The position numbers were made by a program, and so were the translations under genes. A stretch of 64,000 nt of DNA from Dryocola sp. LX212 (GTDB taxonomy: Bacteria; Pseudomonadota; Gammaproteobacteria; Enterobacterales; Enterobacteriaceae), in the NCBI GenBank assembly GCA_041504365.1, contig CP167917.1, forward strand, positions 1,364,001-1,428,000, written 5' to 3'. A model generated the notes under the pieces. That model ran no database searches. It was not told the DNA's origin and saw only the letters and a program-made list of their open reading frames with translations. How positions within the stretch are numbered: position 1 is the stretch's first letter; each line of letters begins with the position of its first letter. Shown piece after piece: positions 9,761-21,159 of this stretch.

Positions 9761-12568
9761 ATGCAGAACGGCGAAATGAAAGCCTGGCTGGATTCCTCTT
9801 ACCTGGCGGGTGCGAACCAGTCCTGGATAGAGCAGCTCTATGAAGACTTCTTAACCGATCCTGACTCTGTTGATGCGCACTGGCGCTCAATGTTCCAGCA
9901 GTTACCTGGAACCGGAGCCAGACCGGATCAATTCCATTCCAAAACACGTGATTATTTTCGTCGTCTGGCGAAGGATGCCTCACGTTACTCCACCGCAATT
10001 ACCGACCCTGACACCGACGTTAAGCAGGTTAAAGTCCTGCAGCTGATTAACGCCTGGCGTTTCCGTGGGCATCAGGCGGCAAATCTCGATCCGCTTGGCC
10101 TCTGGAAGCAGGATGCGGTTCCCGATCTTGACCCTGCGTTCCACAACTTGACGGAAGCAGACCTGCAGGAAACCTTCAACGTCGGTTCTTTTGCCAGCGG
10201 CAAAGAGACGATGAAACTTGCGGATCTGATCGCTGCCCTGAAGCAAACCTACGGCGGCTCTATCGGTGCGGAATATATGCACATCACCAGCACCGAGGAA
10301 AAACGCTGGATCCAGCAGCGTATCGAATCGGTTGTCGGTCATTCCACCTTCAGCGTGGAAGAGAAAAAACGTTTCCTGAGCGAGCTGACCGCAGCGGAAG
10401 GCCTGGAGCGCTATCTCGGTGCGAAATTCCCGGGTGCGAAGCGCTTCTCGCTGGAAGGCGGCGATGCGCTGGTGCCCATGCTCAAAGAAATGATTCGCCA
10501 TGCGGGCAAGAGCGGTACGCGCGAAGTTGTTCTGGGGATGGCACACCGTGGCCGTCTGAACGTGCTGATCAACGTGCTGGGCAAAAAACCGCAGGATCTG
10601 TTCGACGAGTTCGCGGGCAAACATAAAGAGCATCTCGGCACCGGCGACGTGAAGTACCACATGGGCTTCTCATCGGATGTCGAAACCGAAGGCGGACTGG
10701 TTCACCTGGCGCTGGCGTTTAACCCGTCGCACCTGGAAATCGTCAGCCCGGTGGTTATTGGTTCAGTGCGCGCGCGCCTGGATCGTCTGGAAAAGCCAGG
10801 TATCAATCAGGTTCTGCCTATCACCATCCATGGTGATGCAGCGGTTGCGGGTCAGGGCGTCGTTCAGGAAACGCTGAACATGTCCAAGGCGCGTGGATAC
10901 GAAGTGGGCGGTACCGTTCGCATCGTTATCAACAACCAGATTGGCTTTACCACGTCTAACCCGCTGGACGCTCGTTCCACACCATACTGTACCGATATCG
11001 GTAAGATGGTGATGGCGCCGATCTTCCACGTTAATGCTGATGATCCGGAAGCGGTCGCGTTTGTGACCCGTCTGGCACTGGACTTCCGTAATACCTTCAA
11101 ACGCGACGTATTTATCGACCTGGTTTGCTACCGTCGCCATGGTCATAACGAAGCCGATGAGCCAAGCGCAACCCAGCCGGTGATGTACCAGAAAATCAAG
11201 AAGCACCCGACGCCGCGTAAAATCTACGCTGACCGTCTGGAGCAGGAAAAGCTGGCCACGCTGGAAGATGCCACCGAAATGGTGAACCTCTACCGTGACG
11301 CGCTGGATGCCGGTGAATGCGTGGTGAAAGAATACCGTCCGATGAACATGCATTCGTTCACCTGGTCGCCGTACCTTAACCACGACTGGGATGAAAGCTA
11401 CCCCAACAAGGTTGAGATGAAGCGCCTGCAGGAGCTGGCGAAACGTATCAGCTCCGCGCCTGAAACCGTAGAACTGCAGTCCCGCGTCGCGAAAATTTAC
11501 AGCGACCGCCAGGATATGGCGAACGGCGATAAGAAATTTGACTGGGGTGCGGCGGAGAACCTGGCGTATGCCACGCTGGTTGACGAAGGCGTCTCCGTCC
11601 GTCTGTCCGGCGAAGATGCTGGTCGCGGCACGTTCTTCCACCGTCACGCTGTGATTCACAACCAGACTAATGGTTCGACCTACACGCCGCTGCAGCACGT
11701 TCACAACAGCCAGGGCGAGTTCAAAGTCTGGGACTCCGTGCTGTCTGAAGAAGCGGTGCTGGCCTTCGAATACGGTTATGCCACCGCTGAACCCCGCACC
11801 CTGACCATCTGGGAAGCGCAGTTCGGCGACTTCGCCAACGGTGCACAGGTTGTCATCGACCAGTTCATCAGTTCCGGCGAGCAGAAGTGGGGCCGTATGT
11901 GTGGCCTGGTCATGCTGCTGCCGCACGGTTACGAAGGGCAGGGGCCAGAACACTCCTCGGCACGTCTGGAGCGTTATCTTCAGCTGTGCGCCGAGCAGAA
12001 CATGCAGGTTTGCGTACCTTCTACGCCGGCACAGGTTTACCACATGCTGCGTCGCCAGGCGCTGCGCGGTATGCGTCGTCCGCTGGTTGTCATGTCGCCT
12101 AAATCTCTGCTGCGCCACCCGCTGGCGGTCTCCACGCTGGATGAGCTGGCTAACGGCACCTTCCTGCCGGCAATTGGTGAAGTTGACGAGCTGGATCCGG
12201 CAGGCGTGAAGCGCGTGGTTCTGTGTTCCGGTAAGGTTTACTACGACCTGCTTGAGCAGCGCCGTAAGAAAGATCAGAAAGATGTCGCGATTGTGCGCAT
12301 CGAGCAGCTCTATCCGTTCCCGCACCAGGCGGTGCAGGAAGCGTTGAAACCGTTCGCTCACGTGCATGATTTTGTCTGGTGCCAGGAAGAGCCGCTTAAC
12401 CAGGGCGCATGGTACTGCAGCCAACACCACTTCCGCGAAGTGATTCCATTCGGATCTGCCCTGCGTTATGCAGGTCGTCCGGCCTCCGCCTCTCCGGCGG
12501 TAGGGTATATGTCCGTTCACCAGAAACAGCAGCAAGATCTGGTTAATGACGCGCTGAACGTCGATTAA
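9761..12568 (+). CDS. sucA: 2-oxoglutarate dehydrogenase E1 component
   Basis: Thiamine-diphosphate-dependent decarboxylase of the 2-oxoglutarate dehydrogenase complex; it passes the succinyl group to lipoyl-SucB. It has 935 residues against 933 in E. coli. The N-terminal LDSSYLAGANQSWIEQLYEDF helix (E2 binding) is followed by the thiamine-diphosphate site with GDAAVAGQGVVQE and the NNQIGFTT loop. The conserved HRHAVIHNQ and HGYEGQGPEHSSAR segments are in the C-terminal half. sucB follows after 14 bp. Confidence 0.98.
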   Translation: MQNGEMKAWLDSSYLAGANQSWIEQLYEDFLTDPDSVDAHWRSMFQQLPGTGARPDQFHSKTRDYFRRLAKDASRYSTAITDPDTDVKQVKVLQLINAWRFRGHQAANLDPLGLWKQDAVPDLDPAFHNLTEADLQETFNVGSFASGKETMKLADLIAALKQTYGGSIGAEYMHITSTEEKRWIQQRIESVVGHSTFSVEEKKRFLSELTAAEGLERYLGAKFPGAKRFSLEGGDALVPMLKEMIRHAGKSGTREVVLGMAHRGRLNVLINVLGKKPQDLFDEFAGKHKEHLGTGDVKYHMGFSSDVETEGGLVHLALAFNPSHLEIVSPVVIGSVRARLDRLEKPGINQVLPITIHGDAAVAGQGVVQETLNMSKARGYEVGGTVRIVINNQIGFTTSNPLDARSTPYCTDIGKMVMAPIFHVNADDPEAVAFVTRLALDFRNTFKRDVFIDLVCYRRHGHNEADEPSATQPVMYQKIKKHPTPRKIYADRLEQEKLATLEDATEMVNLYRDALDAGECVVKEYRPMNMHSFTWSPYLNHDWDESYPNKVEMKRLQELAKRISSAPETVELQSRVAKIYSDRQDMANGDKKFDWGAAENLAYATLVDEGVSVRLSGEDAGRGTFFHRHAVIHNQTNGSTYTPLQHVHNSQGEFKVWDSVLSEEAVLAFEYGYATAEPRTLTIWEAQFGDFANGAQVVIDQFISSGEQKWGRMCGLVMLLPHGYEGQGPEHSSARLERYLQLCAEQNMQVCVPSTPAQVYHMLRRQALRGMRRPLVVMSPKSLLRHPLAVSTLDELANGTFLPAIGEVDELDPAGVKRVVLCSGKVYYDLLEQRRKKDQKDVAIVRIEQLYPFPHQAVQEALKPFAHVHDFVWCQEEPLNQGAWYCSQHHFREVIPFGSALRYAGRPASASPAVGYMSVHQKQQQDLVNDALNVD

Positions 12569-12582
12569 TTAAAGGATAAAAA

Positions 12583-13809
12583 ATGAGTAGCGTAGATATT
12601 CTTGTTCCTGACCTGCCTGAGTCCGTTGCCGATGCGACCGTTGCAACCTGGCATAAAAAACCGGGTGATGCCGTTACCCGTGACGAAGTGCTGGTAGAAA
12701 TCGAAACTGACAAAGTGGTACTGGAAGTACCGGCGTCGGCAGATGGTATTCTGGATGCGGTACTGGAAGATGAAGGCACCACCGTGACTTCTCGCCAGAT
12801 TCTGGGCCGCCTGCGCGAAGGCAACAGCGCCGGGAAAGAGACCTCTGCGAAAGCGGACGCTAAAGAGTCGACCCCGGCGCAGCGCCAGCAGGCCTCTCTG
12901 GAAGAACAAAACAATGACGCGCTCAGTCCGGCGATTCGCCGCCTGATTGCGGAGCACTCTCTGGACGCCAGCGCTATTAAAGGCAGCGGCGTAGGCGGTC
13001 GTATCACCCGTGAAGATGTGGATAAACATCTGACCCAGGCGAAAGCGGCACAGCCAGCTCCGGCCAAAGCAGCGACAGAAACTAAAGCACCGGTTGCACC
13101 GTTGGCTGGCCGCAGCGAAAAACGCGTGCCGATGACTCGTCTGCGCAAGCGCGTTGCTGAACGCCTGCTGGAAGCGAAAAATTCCACCGCCATGCTCACT
13201 ACCTTCAACGAAGTGAACATGCAGCCAATCATGGCGCTGCGCAAGCAGTACGGTGAGTCCTTCGAGAAGCGTCACGGCGTGCGTCTGGGCTTCATGTCCT
13301 TCTACATTAAAGCGGTTGTTGAGGCCCTGAAACGCTACCCGGAAGTGAATGCTTCCATCGATGGCGATGATGTGGTTTACCACAATTATTTTGATGTCAG
13401 CATCGCGGTATCTACTCCACGTGGTCTGGTTACGCCAGTACTGCGCGACGTTGATACCCTCGGCATGGCCGATATCGAAAAGCGCATTAAAGAACTGGCC
13501 GTAAAAGGCCGTGACGGTAAGCTGACTGTGGAAGATCTGACCGGCGGTAACTTCACAATTACCAACGGTGGCGTATTCGGATCTCTGATGTCTACCCCGA
13601 TCATCAACCCACCGCAGAGCGCGATCCTCGGGATGCACGCCATCAAAGATCGCCCAATGGCGGTCGACGGCAAAGTAGAGATCCTGCCGATGATGTACCT
13701 GGCGCTCTCCTACGATCACCGTTTGATCGACGGGCGTGAGTCCGTGGGCTATCTGGTTGCAATTAAAGAGCTGCTGGAAGACCCAACTCGTCTGCTGCTG
13801 GACGTGTAG
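12583..13809 (+). CDS. sucB: Dihydrolipoamide succinyltransferase (E2)
   Basis: Core of the 2-oxoglutarate dehydrogenase complex, moving the succinyl group from lipoamide to CoA. It has 408 residues (E. coli 405). Domains in order: lipoyl domain with the modified lysine in [12 protein letters not shown] (about residue 44); an Ala/Lys-rich linker; a peripheral subunit-binding domain at about 110-145 ([23 protein letters not shown]); a second flexible linker; and the catalytic domain ending in [11 protein letters not shown] with the active His and Asp. AAAGGA precedes the ATG. A 113-bp gap with a REP element separates it from sucC. Confidence 0.98.
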   Translation: MSSVDILVPDLPESVADATVATWHKKPGDAVTRDEVLVEIETDKVVLEVPASADGILDAVLEDEGTTVTSRQILGRLREGNSAGKETSAKADAKESTPAQRQQASLEEQNNDALSPAIRRLIAEHSLDASAIKGSGVGGRITREDVDKHLTQAKAAQPAPAKAATETKAPVAPLAGRSEKRVPMTRLRKRVAERLLEAKNSTAMLTTFNEVNMQPIMALRKQYGESFEKRHGVRLGFMSFYIKAVVEALKRYPEVNASIDGDDVVYHNYFDVSIAVSTPRGLVTPVLRDVDTLGMADIEKRIKELAVKGRDGKLTVEDLTGGNFTITNGGVFGSLMSTPIINPPQSAILGMHAIKDRPMAVDGKVEILPMMYLALSYDHRLIDGRESVGYLVAIKELLEDPTRLLLDV

Positions 13810-13830
13810 TTGTAAAGCATCACCTGCCCT

Positions 13831-13863
13831 GTAGGCCGGATAAGCGTAGCGCCATCCGGCATT
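13831..13863. repeat. REP element between sucB and sucC
   Basis: GTAGGCCGGATAAGCG followed by the paired GCCATCCGGC is a near-consensus enterobacterial REP palindrome. It lies within the sdh-suc transcript between the 2-oxoglutarate dehydrogenase genes and the succinyl-CoA synthetase genes, where it may affect relative message stability. Confidence 0.85.
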
Positions 13864-13922
13864 AAAGCGCACCGGTCTACAGGTTTGAAGATAACGATTA
13901 CCCTGAAGGATGGATAGAACTC

Positions 13923-15089
13923 ATGAACTTACACGAATATCAGGCGAAACAATTGTTTGCTCGGTATGGTTTACCGGCACCAGTCGGTTACGCCTGCACC
14001 ACACCGCGTGAAGCCGAAGAAGCTGCCTCTAAAATTGGCGCAGGTCCGTGGGTGGTAAAATGTCAGGTTCATGCCGGTGGCCGTGGTAAAGCGGGCGGCG
14101 TGAAAGTGGTCAACAGCAAAGAAGACATTCGTGCTTTTGCTGAGCACTGGCTGGGTAAACGTCTGGTGACCTACCAGACAGACGCTAACGGCCAGCCGGT
14201 ACACCAGATCCTGGTTGAAGCGGCGACCGACATTGATAAAGAACTGTATCTGGGCGCGGTAGTCGACCGCAGTTCCCGTCGCGTAGTCTTCATGGCTTCT
14301 ACCGAAGGCGGCGTGGAAATCGAGAAAGTCGCGGAAGAAACTCCGCACCTGATTCATAAAGTTGCTCTTGATCCGCTGGCTGGCCCAATGCCGTACCAGG
14401 GACGAGAACTGGCTTTCAAACTGGGTCTGGAAGGTAAGCAGGTTCAGCAGTTCACTAAAATCTTCATGGGCCTGGCCACTATCTTCCTGGACCGTGATCT
14501 TGCGCTTATCGAAATTAACCCGCTGGTTATCACTAAGCAGGGCGATCTGATCTGCCTCGACGGCAAGCTGGGCGCAGATGGCAACGCACTGTTCCGCCAG
14601 CCAGAGCTGCGCGAAATGCGTGACCCAAGCCAGGAAGATGCTCGTGAGTCTCAGGCTGCACAGTGGGAGCTGAACTACGTTGCGCTTGATGGCAACATCG
14701 GCTGCATGGTTAACGGTGCGGGCCTGGCAATGGGCACCATGGACATCGTTAAACTGCACGGCGGCGAACCGGCTAACTTCCTTGACGTTGGTGGTGGCGC
14801 AACCAAAGAGCGCGTGACCGAAGCATTCAAAATCATTCTGTCAGACGACAAGGTGAAAGCCGTTCTGGTTAACATCTTCGGCGGCATCGTGCGCTGCGAC
14901 CTGATCGCAGACGGCATCATCGGTGCGGTTGCCGAAGTGGGCGTAAACGTTCCGGTCGTTGTTCGTCTGGAAGGTAACAACGCCGAACTGGGCGCGAAGA
15001 AACTGGCTGACAGCGGCCTGAATATCATTGCAGCGAAAAGTCTGACCGATGCAGCACAGCAGGTAGTTGCTGCCGTGGAGGGGAAATAA
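13923..15089 (+). CDS. sucC: Succinyl-CoA synthetase beta subunit
   Basis: ADP/GDP-binding subunit of succinyl-CoA synthetase, which makes ATP from succinyl-CoA. It is 388 residues, exactly the E. coli length. The ATP-grasp domain starts at [18 protein letters not shown], with [14 protein letters not shown] as the nucleotide loop. The C-terminal CoA-ligase-type domain includes [11 protein letters not shown] and [11 protein letters not shown]. Its last base is the first of the sucD start (ATG at 15089 within TAATG), which favours balanced synthesis of the two subunits. Confidence 0.98.
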   Translation: MNLHEYQAKQLFARYGLPAPVGYACTTPREAEEAASKIGAGPWVVKCQVHAGGRGKAGGVKVVNSKEDIRAFAEHWLGKRLVTYQTDANGQPVHQILVEAATDIDKELYLGAVVDRSSRRVVFMASTEGGVEIEKVAEETPHLIHKVALDPLAGPMPYQGRELAFKLGLEGKQVQQFTKIFMGLATIFLDRDLALIEINPLVITKQGDLICLDGKLGADGNALFRQPELREMRDPSQEDARESQAAQWELNYVALDGNIGCMVNGAGLAMGTMDIVKLHGGEPANFLDVGGGATKERVTEAFKIILSDDKVKAVLVNIFGGIVRCDLIADGIIGAVAEVGVNVPVVVRLEGNNAELGAKKLADSGLNIIAAKSLTDAAQQVVAAVEGK

Positions 15090-15961
15090 TGTCCATTTTG
15101 ATCGATAAAAACACCAAGGTAATTTGCCAGGGCTTCACCGGCAGCCAGGGGACCTTCCACTCCGAGCAGGCAATTGCCTACGGTACGCAGATGGTTGGCG
15201 GTGTAACGCCGGGCAAAGGCGGCACCGAACATTTGGGTTTGCCAGTCTTTAACACCGTGCGTGAAGCCGTAGACGCTACGGGTGCTACTGCCTCTGTAAT
15301 TTACGTCCCGGCTCCGTTCTGCAAAGACTCCATTCTGGAAGCTATCGACGCAGGTATTAAGCTGGTTATCACGATTACCGAAGGCATCCCTACACTAGAT
15401 ATGCTGACCGTGAAGGTGAAGCTGGATGAAGCTGGCGTACGCATGATCGGGCCAAACTGCCCGGGCGTTATCACCCCTGGTGAATGCAAAATCGGCATCA
15501 TGCCGGGCCACATTCACCTGCCGGGCAAAGTGGGCATCGTTTCCCGCTCCGGTACGCTGACTTATGAAGCGGTTAAACAGACCACAGATATCGGTCTGGG
15601 CCAGTCCACCTGCGTGGGCATCGGCGGTGACCCGATCCCAGGGGCTAACTTCATCGATATCCTGAAAATGTTCGAGGAAGATCCGAAAACTGAAGCTATC
15701 GTGATGATCGGTGAAATAGGCGGCAGTGCGGAAGAAGAAGCGGCAGCTTATATCAAAGAGCATGTAACGAAGCCTGTTGTTGGCTACATTGCGGGTGTTA
15801 CCGCGCCGAAAGGCAAGCGTATGGGCCATGCGGGCGCCATTATCGCGGGCGGTAAAGGTACAGCGGATGAGAAGTTCGCCGCTCTGGAAGCTGCTGGCGT
15901 GAAAACTGTTCGCAGCCTTGCTGACATCGGCGATGCGTTGAAAGCGATTTTGCCACAGTAA
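15089..15961 (+). CDS. sucD: Succinyl-CoA synthetase alpha subunit
   Basis: CoA-binding subunit that carries the phosphohistidine intermediate. It has 290 residues (E. coli 289). The N-terminal Rossmann CoA domain begins at [15 protein letters not shown]. The active histidine is in the [20 protein letters not shown] segment near residue 247. It is the last gene of the sdh-suc operon; a strong terminator hairpin follows 31 bp after the stop. Confidence 0.98.
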   Translation: MSILIDKNTKVICQGFTGSQGTFHSEQAIAYGTQMVGGVTPGKGGTEHLGLPVFNTVREAVDATGATASVIYVPAPFCKDSILEAIDAGIKLVITITEGIPTLDMLTVKVKLDEAGVRMIGPNCPGVITPGECKIGIMPGHIHLPGKVGIVSRSGTLTYEAVKQTTDIGLGQSTCVGIGGDPIPGANFIDILKMFEEDPKTEAIVMIGEIGGSAEEEAAAYIKEHVTKPVVGYIAGVTAPKGKRMGHAGAIIAGGKGTADEKFAALEAAGVKTVRSLADIGDALKAILPQ

Positions 15962-16017
15962 AGCTAACTAATAATAAATGTTCGACATGGTTGGCCACCC
16001 TTTGGGTGGCCTTTTTT
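15962..16017 (+). ncRNA. Candidate sucD 3'UTR small RNA (SdhX-like)
   Basis: In E. coli a small RNA, SdhX, is cut from the 3' end of the sdh-suc transcript and ends at its terminator. The same position is occupied here by a short A+U-rich stretch followed by a strong terminator. I recognise the location and architecture only; the seed sequence was not verified against SdhX. Confidence 0.3.
15993..16017 (+). terminator. Terminator of the sdh-suc operon
   Basis: GGCCACCC (15993-16000), loop TTT, GGGTGGCC (16004-16011), then six T (16012-16017): a textbook Rho-independent terminator immediately after sucD. Confidence 0.92.
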
Positions 16018-16414
16018 ATGGCTAACAGCAGAGTCGGAGCAAACACAGCCGCTCATCTCTGTTTAACCTCATGATGGTGCCGAAACGGTACCGTTTTTAC
16101 GCGAGGAGAATAAATATCGCCAAGGCTTAACCGCATAAAAAATAATGCTTTGTTAATATGTTTGACCTATAAAGTGAATTGTTTGTGAATTAATGGGCAG
16201 GGTAAGCGGAAGGGGCCGTTCATTGCGTGAGGCGATTAACAGGAGTGAATAAGTTTGTGGCGAAAAGCGGAATGTAAACCATAGTTGAAGCGAAGCGTTT
16301 TTAATTATACAAGGCCGGATACGCTTAACTTTAGCGCATGTTTAAAAACACATTATTAACAATGTGTTTACCAATCTTTCTTAAAATAAACGCAATTAAC
16401 AAAGTGAAATTAAA

Positions 16415-16480
16415 TTGCGCCAGATCAATATCTAAGGCTGGCATCTATGGCTACAAAAGGGGTAAATTGTCGCGGATCAA
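16415..16480 (+). promoter_or_regulatory. FNR-like boxes upstream of cydA
   Basis: The 809-bp gap between sucD and cydA holds no credible gene. Two sequences fit the FNR pattern TTGAT-N4-ATCAA with mismatches in the left half: TTGCG-CCAG-ATCAA (16415-16428) and TTGTC-GCGG-ATCAA (16467-16480). The flanks are A+T rich and contain several ATTAAC-type tracts compatible with ArcA binding (for example around 16360-16400 and 16605-16625). This agrees with known ArcA/FNR control of cydAB, but exact start points were not resolved. Confidence 0.45.
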
Positions 16481-16770
16481 AGTAGCGGAATCACGACATT
16501 TTCGCTATAAATTGATCACTGTCGAGAAACGTAAAAAACCCTTAGCAAATACCTATTTATCGTAAGGGCATTGCAGGGTAATATATTTGCGGATTATTTT
16601 AGGTTTTTATTAACGTATTTGTAACCTTTCACCTTTTGTCGTCACATTTGAATGAAATGTGAGGGCAAAGCGTCGTCTGGAAGCGAATGTTTTTGTATTA
16701 GGGCATGCGTTGTGGGGAGCCTGGCGGCGAACCACGGTCGGAGTCTTCATGCGAAGAGCAAGGAGTCAAG

Positions 16771-18339
16771 ATGTTTGATATTGTCGAGCTGTCGCGCTTA
16801 CAGTTTGCCTTGACCGCGATGTACCACTTCCTGTTTGTGCCACTGACGCTGGGTATGGCGTTCCTGCTGGCCATCATGGAAACGGTTTACGTCCTGTCGG
16901 GTAAGCAAATTTATAAAGATATGACCAAGTTCTGGGGCAAGTTGTTTGGTATCAACTTTGCGCTGGGTGTTGCTACTGGTTTAACCATGGAGTTCCAGTT
17001 CGGGACGAACTGGTCTTACTATTCACATTACGTGGGTGACATTTTTGGTGCGCCTCTGGCTATAGAAGGCCTGATGGCGTTCATGCTTGAATCCACTTTT
17101 GTCGGCCTCTTCTTCTTCGGTTGGGATCGCCTGGGTAAAGTTCAGCACATGGCGGTGACCTGGCTGGTGGCATTAGGTTCCAACCTTTCCGCACTGTGGA
17201 TTCTGGTAGCGAATGGCTGGATGCAAAACCCCATTGCTTCCGACTTCAACTTCGAAACCATGCGCATGGAGATGGTCAGCTTCTCCGAACTGGTGCTTAA
17301 CCCGGTAGCCCAGGTGAAATTTGTTCACACCGTGGCGGCTGGTTACTGTACTGGTGCAATGTTTATCCTCGGCATCAGCTCTTACTACCTGCTCAAGGGT
17401 CGCGACACCGCGTTTGCAAAACGCTCCTTCGCCATCGCTGCAAGCTTCGGTATGGCGGCTGTGCTTTCCGTTATCGTTCTGGGCGACGAGTCCGGTTACG
17501 AAATGGGTGACGTGCAGAAAACCAAACTGGCTGCCATTGAAGCAGAGTGGGAAACCCAACCCGCTCCTGCATCCTTTACGCTGTTCGGCATTCCCGATCA
17601 GGATAAGCAGGAAAACCACCTGTCCATCCAGATCCCTTACGCGCTGGGTATCATCGCGACACGTTCTGTTGATAAGCCGGTGACCGGTCTGAAAGACCTT
17701 CTGGTTCAGCATGAAGAACGTATTCGTAATGGTATGAAGGCATACAGCCTGCTTGAACAACTGCGTTCCGGCTCTGCTGACCAGTCCGTTCGTGACGATT
17801 TCAACGCAATTAAGAAAGATCTTGGCTATGGCCTGCTGCTGAAACGCTATACCCCGAACGTCACCGACGCGACGGAAGAGCAGATTCAGCAAGCCACCAA
17901 AGACTCAATCCCACGCGTTGCGCCGCTGTACTTCGCGTTCCGTATCATGGTGGCATGCGGCATCCTGATGCTGTTGATCATTGGCGTCTCCTTCTGGACG
18001 GTGTGTCGTAACCGTATTGGCGAGAAGAAATGGCTGCTCCGCGCCGCGCTGTATGGCTTACCACTGCCATGGATTGCGGTTGAAACCGGCTGGTTCGTTG
18101 CTGAATATGGTCGTCAGCCGTGGGCGATTGGTGAAGTGCTGCCGACCGCGGTGGCGAACTCGTCGCTGACGGCGGGCGATCTCATTTTCTCAATGTTGCT
18201 GATTTGCGGTTTGTATACGCTGTTCCTGGTGGCCGAACTGTTCCTGATGTTCAAGTTTGCTCGCCTTGGGCCGAGCAGCCTGAAAACAGGTCGCTATCAC
18301 TATGAACAGTCTACCGTGGCTTCTCAGCCGGCACGCTAA
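16771..18339 (+). CDS. cydA: Cytochrome bd-I ubiquinol oxidase subunit I
   Basis: Subunit I of the high-affinity, non-proton-pumping quinol oxidase of the inner membrane; it binds hemes b558, b595 and d. ATG 16771, 6 bp after AAGGAG, gives 522 residues, identical to E. coli; the frame is open further upstream to 16705, but that extension is unlikely. Heme ligands are visible: His19 in MYHFLF, the histidine of VKFVHTV near 186, and the methionine in the [11 protein letters not shown] helix. The long periplasmic Q-loop and the conserved GRQPW motif are present. cydB follows after 15 bp. Confidence 0.98.
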   Translation: MFDIVELSRLQFALTAMYHFLFVPLTLGMAFLLAIMETVYVLSGKQIYKDMTKFWGKLFGINFALGVATGLTMEFQFGTNWSYYSHYVGDIFGAPLAIEGLMAFMLESTFVGLFFFGWDRLGKVQHMAVTWLVALGSNLSALWILVANGWMQNPIASDFNFETMRMEMVSFSELVLNPVAQVKFVHTVAAGYCTGAMFILGISSYYLLKGRDTAFAKRSFAIAASFGMAAVLSVIVLGDESGYEMGDVQKTKLAAIEAEWETQPAPASFTLFGIPDQDKQENHLSIQIPYALGIIATRSVDKPVTGLKDLLVQHEERIRNGMKAYSLLEQLRSGSADQSVRDDFNAIKKDLGYGLLLKRYTPNVTDATEEQIQQATKDSIPRVAPLYFAFRIMVACGILMLLIIGVSFWTVCRNRIGEKKWLLRAALYGLPLPWIAVETGWFVAEYGRQPWAIGEVLPTAVANSSLTAGDLIFSMLLICGLYTLFLVAELFLMFKFARLGPSSLKTGRYHYEQSTVASQPAR

Positions 18340-18354
18340 GACAGGAGTCGTCAA

Positions 18355-19494
18355 ATGTTCGATTATGAAGTATTACGTTTTGTCTGGTGGCTGCTGATTG
18401 GCGTACTGCTGATCGGTTTTGCAGTGACCGATGGCTTCGACATGGGCGTCGGGATGCTGTCACGCATCATCGGCCGCACCGATGTCGAACGCCGCATTAT
18501 GGTTAACTCTATTGCCCCGCACTGGGACGGTAATCAGGTCTGGCTCATCACCGGAGCTGGCGCACTGTTTGCCGCCTGGCCAATGGTTTACGCTGCGGCG
18601 TTCTCCGGTTTCTACATAGCAATGATTCTGGTACTGGCTTCTTTGTTCTTCCGCCCGGTTGGTTTTGACTACCGTTCGAAGATCGAAGACGTGCGCTGGC
18701 GTGGCATGTGGGACTGGGGCATCTTCATCGGCAGCTTCGTGCCGCCGCTGGTCATCGGCGTGGCGTTCGGTAACCTGCTGCAGGGCGTGCCGTTCCATTT
18801 GGATGAGTATCTTCGCCTGTACTACACCGGCAACTTCTTCCAGCTGCTGAATCCGTTTGGTCTGCTGGCCGGTATCGTGAGCGTGACCATGATCCTGACT
18901 CAGGGTGCGACTTATCTGCAGATGCGTACGGTGGGTGAACTTCACCTGCGTTCACGCACTGCAGCGCAAATCGCCGCGCTGGTCATGATGGTCTGCTTCG
19001 CACTTGCTGGTGTCTGGGTGATGTACGGCATTGATGGTTACGTGGTGACCTCCGAGCTGAACCATCACGCCGCATCGAATCCGCTGACTAAAGAGGTTGC
19101 CCGTCAGGCTGGTGCCTGGATGGTGAACTTCAATAACATGCCGATTCTGTGGCTCATCCCTGCATTGGGTGTGGTTCTGCCTCTGCTTACGATTCTGATG
19201 TCGCGTCTTGAGAAAGGTGCCATGGCGTTCGTGTTCTCTTCACTGACCGTGGCCTGCGTTATCCTGACTGCCGGTATTGCGATGTTCCCGTTCGTGATGC
19301 CTTCCAGCACGATGATGAACGCTAGCCTCACCATGTGGGATGCAACATCAAGCCAGCTGACGCTGAACGTGATGGTTTATGCCGCTGCGGTATTTGTTCC
19401 GATCATTCTTATCTACACCACCTGGTGTTACTGGAAGATGTTCGGTCGAATCACTAAAGAGCATATCGAAAGCAACACCCACTCTCTGTACTAA
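18355..19494 (+). CDS. cydB: Cytochrome bd-I ubiquinol oxidase subunit II
   Basis: Subunit II of cytochrome bd-I, structurally a pseudo-symmetric partner of CydA that lacks heme. It has 379 residues, the E. coli length, with eight or nine hydrophobic helices. The N-terminal MFDYEVLRFVWWLLIGVLLI helix and the conserved DGFDMGVGML and WDGNQVWLI segments are clear. It is preceded by ACAGGAG. cydX starts 14 bp after the stop. Confidence 0.98.
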   Translation: MFDYEVLRFVWWLLIGVLLIGFAVTDGFDMGVGMLSRIIGRTDVERRIMVNSIAPHWDGNQVWLITGAGALFAAWPMVYAAAFSGFYIAMILVLASLFFRPVGFDYRSKIEDVRWRGMWDWGIFIGSFVPPLVIGVAFGNLLQGVPFHLDEYLRLYYTGNFFQLLNPFGLLAGIVSVTMILTQGATYLQMRTVGELHLRSRTAAQIAALVMMVCFALAGVWVMYGIDGYVVTSELNHHAASNPLTKEVARQAGAWMVNFNNMPILWLIPALGVVLPLLTILMSRLEKGAMAFVFSSLTVACVILTAGIAMFPFVMPSSTMMNASLTMWDATSSQLTLNVMVYAAAVFVPIILIYTTWCYWKMFGRITKEHIESNTHSLY

Positions 19495-19508
19495 GTAAGG
19501 AGCTGATT

Positions 19509-19622
19509 ATGTGGTACTTTGCATGGATTCTGGGGACGCTTCTGGCCTGTGCTTTTGGCATCATTACCGCCCTCGCGCTTGAACATGTGGAAGCGGCAAA
19601 AGCCGGTAAAGAAGAACACTGA
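19509..19622 (+). CDS. cydX: Cytochrome bd-I accessory subunit CydX
   Basis: A 37-residue single-span membrane protein that stabilises cytochrome bd-I heme binding. It reads MWYFAWILGTLLACAFG and continues with the ITALALEHVEAAKAG tail, close to E. coli CydX in sequence and equal in length. AAGGAG (19497-19502) precedes ATG 19509. Its TGA stop (19620-19622) overlaps the ybgE ATG at 19622, so the two are translationally coupled. Confidence 0.96.
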   Translation: MWYFAWILGTLLACAFGIITALALEHVEAAKAGKEEH

Positions 19623-19915
19623 TGGAAGCAATTATCGCAAAGCTTTACGCGATAATGGATAAGAGCCCTTTAAGGGCTCTTTCCTTGATCATGGCCCTGG
19701 CGCTTGCGGGCTGCATCTTCTGGGACCCCTCTCGCTTTGCGGCGAAGACCAGTGAGCTGGCAATCTGGCATGGTTTTTTGTTGATGTGGGGCGTCTGTGC
19801 AGGCGTGATTCATGGCGTAGGCTTTCGACCCCGTAAGACCCTCTGGCAGGGGCTTTTTTGCCCGCTCATTGCCCAGTTGACGCTGCTGGCAGGACTCCTC
19901 TTCTTCTTCGCCTGA
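19622..19915 (+). CDS. ybgE: Cyd operon protein YbgE
   Basis: Small inner-membrane protein of 97 residues with about three hydrophobic helices (roughly residues 18-35, 45-65 and 75-95). It is always found with cydABX and is co-transcribed with them; a direct role in oxidase function has not been established. The GVIHGVGFRPRK segment is the conserved family mark. A charged cytoplasmic linker follows. No terminator with a T-run follows, but a strong inverted repeat lies 30 bp downstream. Confidence 0.9.
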   Translation: MEAIIAKLYAIMDKSPLRALSLIMALALAGCIFWDPSRFAAKTSELAIWHGFLLMWGVCAGVIHGVGFRPRKTLWQGLFCPLIAQLTLLAGLLFFFA

Positions 19916-19944
19916 AGCCCGCGCTAAGACAAGTTTATTTACCC

Positions 19945-19978
19945 AATATTTATAGGCTTTAACAAGCCTATAAATATT
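19945..19978. repeat. Perfect 15-bp inverted repeat between ybgE and ybgC
   Basis: AATATTTATAGGCTT (19945-19959) pairs perfectly with AAGCCTATAAATATT (19964-19978) around the loop TAAC. There is no T-run on either side, so it is not a typical terminator. It could be a message-end hairpin for the cyd operon or a protein-binding palindrome. Confidence 0.8.
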
Positions 19979-20061
19979 TACCTATCGTTTAAGACAACCC
20001 ATTCCCAACCCCCATCCTCTTGCGTATAGTAGCAACGTTTAAAGCACTACCGGGATGTAAA

Positions 20062-21149
<1,088 letters not shown>

Positions 21150-21159
21150 GGGGTAAGTC

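Noticed and set aside
10763-12535. Long open frame antisense to sucA (590 codons)
   Set aside because: It lies wholly within a strongly conserved sucA gene on the other strand, has no recognisable domain, and is the usual shadow of biased codon use. The same applies to the long antisense frames over sucB, sdhA, sucC and aroG.
16338-16565. 75-codon open frame upstream of cydA
   Set aside because: A+T-rich control DNA; no convincing ribosome site, no similarity, and it spans the FNR-like boxes.
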